The position numbers were made by a program, and so were the translations under genes. The notes beneath the pieces are model-generated. The model searched no databases and had not been told where the DNA came from. It saw nothing but the letters and a program-made list of their open reading frames with translations. From Micromonospora sp. NBC_01813 (GTDB lineage Bacteria; Actinomycetota; Actinomycetes; Mycobacteriales; Micromonosporaceae), in assembly GCF_035917335.1 (NCBI RefSeq), contig NZ_CP109067.1:3471001-3535000 (forward strand): a stretch of DNA of 64,000 nt, read 5' to 3'. Shown here piece after piece: positions 61,506 through 64,000 of this stretch (its first letter is position 1; the number at the start of each line of letters is the position of its first letter).

Positions 61506-62165
61506 ATGGTCAGGATTCCCTCGCTGTCCCGGCGTTCGGAGCCGGTCGAGTCGACCGAGACCGCGCCGCCACAGGGCGGTACGACGACCACCGCCGGCCC
61601 GGCCACGCCCGGCACGACGACGACCACCGCCGGTCCGACGACGCCCGGCACGACGACGACCGCCGACACTCGGGTCGACCCGGCCCGGACCCGTACCGAC
61701 GATGTGGATCGTGCCCGCGCGGGCGGCACCGCCGTGACCGACCCGGCCACCCGGCCAGCGCCACCCGGGCCGCGACCGGAGCCGCCCACCCGGGAGGACT
61801 CCGCGCCCCGGCCGACACCTTCGCCGGCACCAGCCGGACCCCGCCCCCGGGCCAGCATGCTGGCCACGCTCAGCCTGATCACCGGAATCGTCGGCGCCTT
61901 GTTCGTGCTCTCCGGGGCGCTGGCCCCGTACGGCATCGCGATCGGGGTCGTCGCTCTCGCCTTCGGCCTCGGCGGCATCTCGGCGACCGCCCGGCGGCAC
62001 ATCGCCGGACGTACCGAGGCGCTGATGGGGATCGTCCTCGCCCTCGGGACGATGCTCGTCGGCAGCCTGGCGTTGACCGGCTCGTTGTCCTGGCTGACCA
62101 CCGAGATGGACACGGTGAGCCAGGTACGGCAGTGGCTTGATTCACAGTTTGCCGGAATCTTCTGA
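61506..62165 (+). CDS. Thr/Pro-rich membrane protein (DUF4190-like)
   Basis: A 219-residue protein. Residues 1-115 are Thr/Pro/Gly-rich with near-repeats (TTTAGPATPG, TTTTAGPTTPG) and likely disordered; 120-195 hold two or three membrane helices (ASMLATLSLITGIVGALFVL, IAIGVVALAFGLGGIS, LMGIVLALGTMLVGSLAL), as in DUF4190 proteins. GGAGG lies 9 nt upstream of the ATG. Divergent from nei. Function unknown. Confidence 0.65.
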   Translation: MVRIPSLSRRSEPVESTETAPPQGGTTTTAGPATPGTTTTTAGPTTPGTTTTADTRVDPARTRTDDVDRARAGGTAVTDPATRPAPPGPRPEPPTREDSAPRPTPSPAPAGPRPRASMLATLSLITGIVGALFVLSGALAPYGIAIGVVALAFGLGGISATARRHIAGRTEALMGIVLALGTMLVGSLALTGSLSWLTTEMDTVSQVRQWLDSQFAGIF

Positions 62166-62186
62166 CGGGCAATTGTGACGGCGGGA

Positions 62187-62263
62187 CGGTGGTTCACCGC
62201 CCCGAGGCATTCGACGGCGGTGGTTCACCGCACGGGTGCCGGCAGGACGCGGTGGTTCACCGC
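62187..62263. repeat. Three dyad-symmetric repeats with 32-bp period
   Basis: CGGTGGTTCACCG begins at 62187, 62219 and 62251, so the period is exactly 32 bp (about three helical turns). Copies 2 and 3 are the 15-nt dyad GCGGTGGTTCACCGC (6-bp arms, 3-nt centre). The spacers of 17-18 nt differ. It lies in the 332-bp gap before the dimethylargininase gene, directly after the stop of the Thr-rich protein gene. Multiple phased operators, or a repeated RNA hairpin, are the likely readings. Confidence 0.7.
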
Positions 62264-62273
62264 GCAGCGCATC

Positions 62274-62305
62274 TTCGGGGGGCGACAAAGTGGTCGCCCC
62301 CCGAA
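62274..62305. terminator. Terminator-like hairpin after the repeats
   Basis: TTCGGGGGGCGAC and GTCGCCCCCCGAA pair over 13 bp around AAAGTG. It probably ends the transcript of the Thr-rich protein gene. The remaining bases to 62497 hold the dimethylargininase promoter; I see no other feature. Confidence 0.7.
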
Positions 62306-62497
62306 AGCGTGTCCGGGTGCCCGCTCCAGCGCCGCCGCACGCAACAAACCGATTGTGCGAGTGGCCAGATGCGCAACGATCCGCCGGCAGACGCAAGTCT
62401 TACTGATGGATTCAGCAGGTCCAAGCTTCTAGCGTTGAGACAAGCGCCAGCCCACGGTCACCGCCGGGGCGCGCCCTCGACCCCAGGAGCCAGACAC

Positions 62498-63313
62498 ATG
62501 ACGATGCACGCCACCCACCGGCGCTACCTGATGTGCCGGCCGACGTACTTCGCCGTGGAATACGCGATCAACCCGTGGATGGATCCGTCCCGCCCGGTCG
62601 ACCGCGAGTTGGCCATCGCCCAGTGGGAACAGCTGCGCCGGACGTACCTGGATCTGGGTCACACGGTCGACGAGATCGAGCCGCTGCCTGGCCTGCCCGA
62701 CATGGTCTTCGCCGCCAACGGCGCCACCGTCATCGACGGACAGGCCCTCGAGGTGCAGTTTCGTGAGCCGCAGCGGGCCGACGAGGCCCCCGCCTACCGC
62801 AACTGGCTGGAACAGGCCGGCTTCCCGGTGCACGCGGCCAAGCACGTCAACGAAGGCGAAGGCGACTTCCTGGTGGTCGGCGACTACCTGCTCGCCGGCA
62901 CCGGATTCCGCACCGCGCACGCCGCCCACGCCCACGCGCAGGAGATCTTCGGCCGGCCGGTGATCACCCTGCAACTGGTCGACCCGTGCTTCTACCACCT
63001 GGACACCGCGCTCGCCGTGATCGACGACCGGACCATCGCGTACCTGCCGGAGGCCTTCTCCACCGGCAGCCAGGCGGTGCTGCGCCGGCTCTTCCCCGAC
63101 GCGATCGAAGCCGCCCTCGCCGACGCCGCCGCGTTCGGACTCAACGCGGTCAGCGACGGCCGTAACGTGGTGCTGCCGGTGCAGGCCGGCGGGCTCGCCG
63201 CCGCGCTGCGTGAGCGCGGCTACCAGCCGGTCACCGTGGACCTGTCCGAGCTGCGCAAGGCCGGTGGCGGCGCGAAGTGCTGCACGCTGGAGCTGAGGGG
63301 GTCGACCCGATGA
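62498..63313 (+). CDS. Dimethylargininase / arginine deiminase-family hydrolase
   Basis: Guanidino-group hydrolase of the amidinotransferase superfamily, 271 aa. Visible: [34 protein letters not shown] (substrate Asp), [21 protein letters not shown] (catalytic Glu/His region), and the nucleophilic Cys in [14 protein letters not shown] at the C-terminus. GGAG precedes the ATG at 62498. DDAH forms citrulline from dimethylarginine; however coupling with rocD (4-nt ATGA overlap) suggests conversion of an arginine-derived compound to ornithine. Activity is unresolved. Confidence 0.86.
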   Translation: MTMHATHRRYLMCRPTYFAVEYAINPWMDPSRPVDRELAIAQWEQLRRTYLDLGHTVDEIEPLPGLPDMVFAANGATVIDGQALEVQFREPQRADEAPAYRNWLEQAGFPVHAAKHVNEGEGDFLVVGDYLLAGTGFRTAHAAHAHAQEIFGRPVITLQLVDPCFYHLDTALAVIDDRTIAYLPEAFSTGSQAVLRRLFPDAIEAALADAAAFGLNAVSDGRNVVLPVQAGGLAAALRERGYQPVTVDLSELRKAGGGAKCCTLELRGSTR

Positions 63314-64000
63314 TCGTGGACGGGATGCTGCGGACACCGGCGGCGCTGCGCGACGCCGAACGCTGGACTGCACACAACTACCACCCGCTGCCGGTGGTGA
63401 TCAGCGAGGCCGCCGGCGCCTGGGTCACCGACGTCGACGGCAACCGCTACCTGGACTGCCTGGCCGGCTACTCGGCGCTCAACTTCGGCCACCGGCACCC
63501 GAAACTGATCGAGGCGGCCCACGCCCAACTCGACCGGCTCACCCTGACCAGCCGGGCGTTCGTGCACGACCAGTTCGCCGACTTCTGCCGGGAGCTCGCG
63601 CAGCTGTGCGGCAAGGACATGGTGCTGCCGATGAACACCGGCGCCGAGGCGGTGGAGACCGCGATCAAGGTCGCCCGCAAGTGGGGCTACCAGGTGAAGG
63701 GCGTACCGGATGGGCAGGCGACCATCGTCGTCGCCGACGGCAACTTCCACGGCCGGACCACGACGATCATCAGCTTCTCAACGGACCAGGAGGCCCGCGC
63801 CGACTTCGGGCCGTACACCCCGGGATTCACAATCGTGCCGTACGGCGACCTCGCCGCGCTCGCCGACGCGATCGACGAGACCTGCGTCGCGGTGCTGCTG
63901 GAGCCGATCCAGGGCGAGCAGGGCGTGGTCGTGCCGCCGGCCGGCTACCTGACCGGGGTACGCGACCTGTGCACCCGCAACGACGTGCTCTTCCTCGCCG
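63310..64000 (+). CDS. rocD: Ornithine aminotransferase (partial, cut by right edge)
   Basis: PLP-dependent ornithine delta-aminotransferase, 230 residues visible. Motifs: [60 protein letters not shown] (PLP-phosphate region), [20 protein letters not shown] and [15 protein letters not shown]. The Schiff-base lysine lies beyond the edge. It converts ornithine to glutamate semialdehyde. Its ATG overlaps the upstream stop by 4 nt. Confidence 0.94.
   Translation, partial: MIVDGMLRTPAALRDAERWTAHNYHPLPVVISEAAGAWVTDVDGNRYLDCLAGYSALNFGHRHPKLIEAAHAQLDRLTLTSRAFVHDQFADFCRELAQLCGKDMVLPMNTGAEAVETAIKVARKWGYQVKGVPDGQATIVVADGNFHGRTTTIISFSTDQEARADFGPYTPGFTIVPYGDLAALADAIDETCVAVLLEPIQGEQGVVVPPAGYLTGVRDLCTRNDVLFLA

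Noticed and set aside
62187-62263. CRISPR array
   Set aside because: The repeat is only 13-15 nt, there are three copies, spacers are 17-18 nt, and no cas genes are present.

Overview
The window is high-GC actinobacterial DNA with GC-rich third codon positions, many GTG and some TTG starts, and frequent 4-nt ATGA/GTGA gene overlaps. A conservon (roadblock, DUF742 and small GTPase genes beside a NIT-type kinase), secreted hydrolases with CBM2-type modules and PT-rich linkers, LacI-type boxes of the CebR kind and an aa3 oxidase all point to a filamentous, polymer-degrading actinomycete. Micromonosporaceae is my best guess, by inference only. I found no rRNA, tRNA, CRISPR array, transposase, prophage or polyketide/NRPS genes.

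Layout. 0-4.7 kb: the edge of an exopolysaccharide-like locus (Wzz-like protein, hexapeptide acetyltransferase, secreted beta-propeller, secreted GH26 mannanase-like enzyme), all on the minus strand. 4.7-19 kb: a core block whose content matches, from memory, the Mycobacterium tuberculosis Rv1330c-Rv1341 region: rdgB, rph, metallo-beta-lactamase protein, cysM, cysO, mec, DUF2017, clpS and pncB. Inserted or flanking genes are a GT4 glycosyltransferase, a dynamin-like protein with an altered P-loop, a large LuxR regulator, pncA and an MFS transporter. 19-24.9 kb: ctaD, an FAD monooxygenase, and a 2-keto-3-deoxygluconate kinase / KDPG aldolase operon divergent from an IclR regulator. 25-28.8 kb: GH12 cellulase with CBM2, aldo/keto reductase, GH63-like glycosidase. 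29-35.2 kb: a conservon preceded by a kinase-less membrane sensor. 35.2-36.5 kb: cupin protein and a TMEM165/GDT1 cation exporter behind a candidate yybP-ykoY manganese riboswitch. 36.7-42.3 kb: two Hsp70-like ATPases, one fused to WD40-like repeats, followed by a membrane protein with a sigma-factor-like cytoplasmic domain. 42-50 kb: oxidoreductase, small membrane proteins, GH13 trehalose-synthase-like enzyme with a divergent LacI regulator, DedA protein, GH18 chitinase with CBM2. 50-54.4 kb: a decayed hydrolase beside an intact XRE/MmyB-type regulator, a GH16 glucanase, a YidC paralogue and a DUF6412-like protein. 54.4-64 kb: membrane protein, YbdK-type ligase, CoA-disulfide-reductase-like flavoprotein, DUF1707 protein, a frameshifted DUF5753 regulator, repeat-rich intergenic regions, a Nei-type glycosylase, and a dimethylargininase-like hydrolase coupled to ornithine aminotransferase, which runs off the right edge.

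How the genes work together. The secreted GH12, GH16, GH18 and GH26 enzymes form a polysaccharide-degrading set; GH12 and GH16 share LacI-type boxes. The cysM-cysO-mec genes encode the thiocarboxylate route to cysteine, and here CysO carries an unexpected tail after its Gly-Gly. pncB and pncA form an NAD salvage pair. The two strongest candidates for something undescribed are the paired Hsp70/WD40/sigma-like membrane cluster (36667-42263) and the tailed CysO. Several phased or dyad repeats (62187-62263, 60362-60484, 61376-61413) are unexplained.
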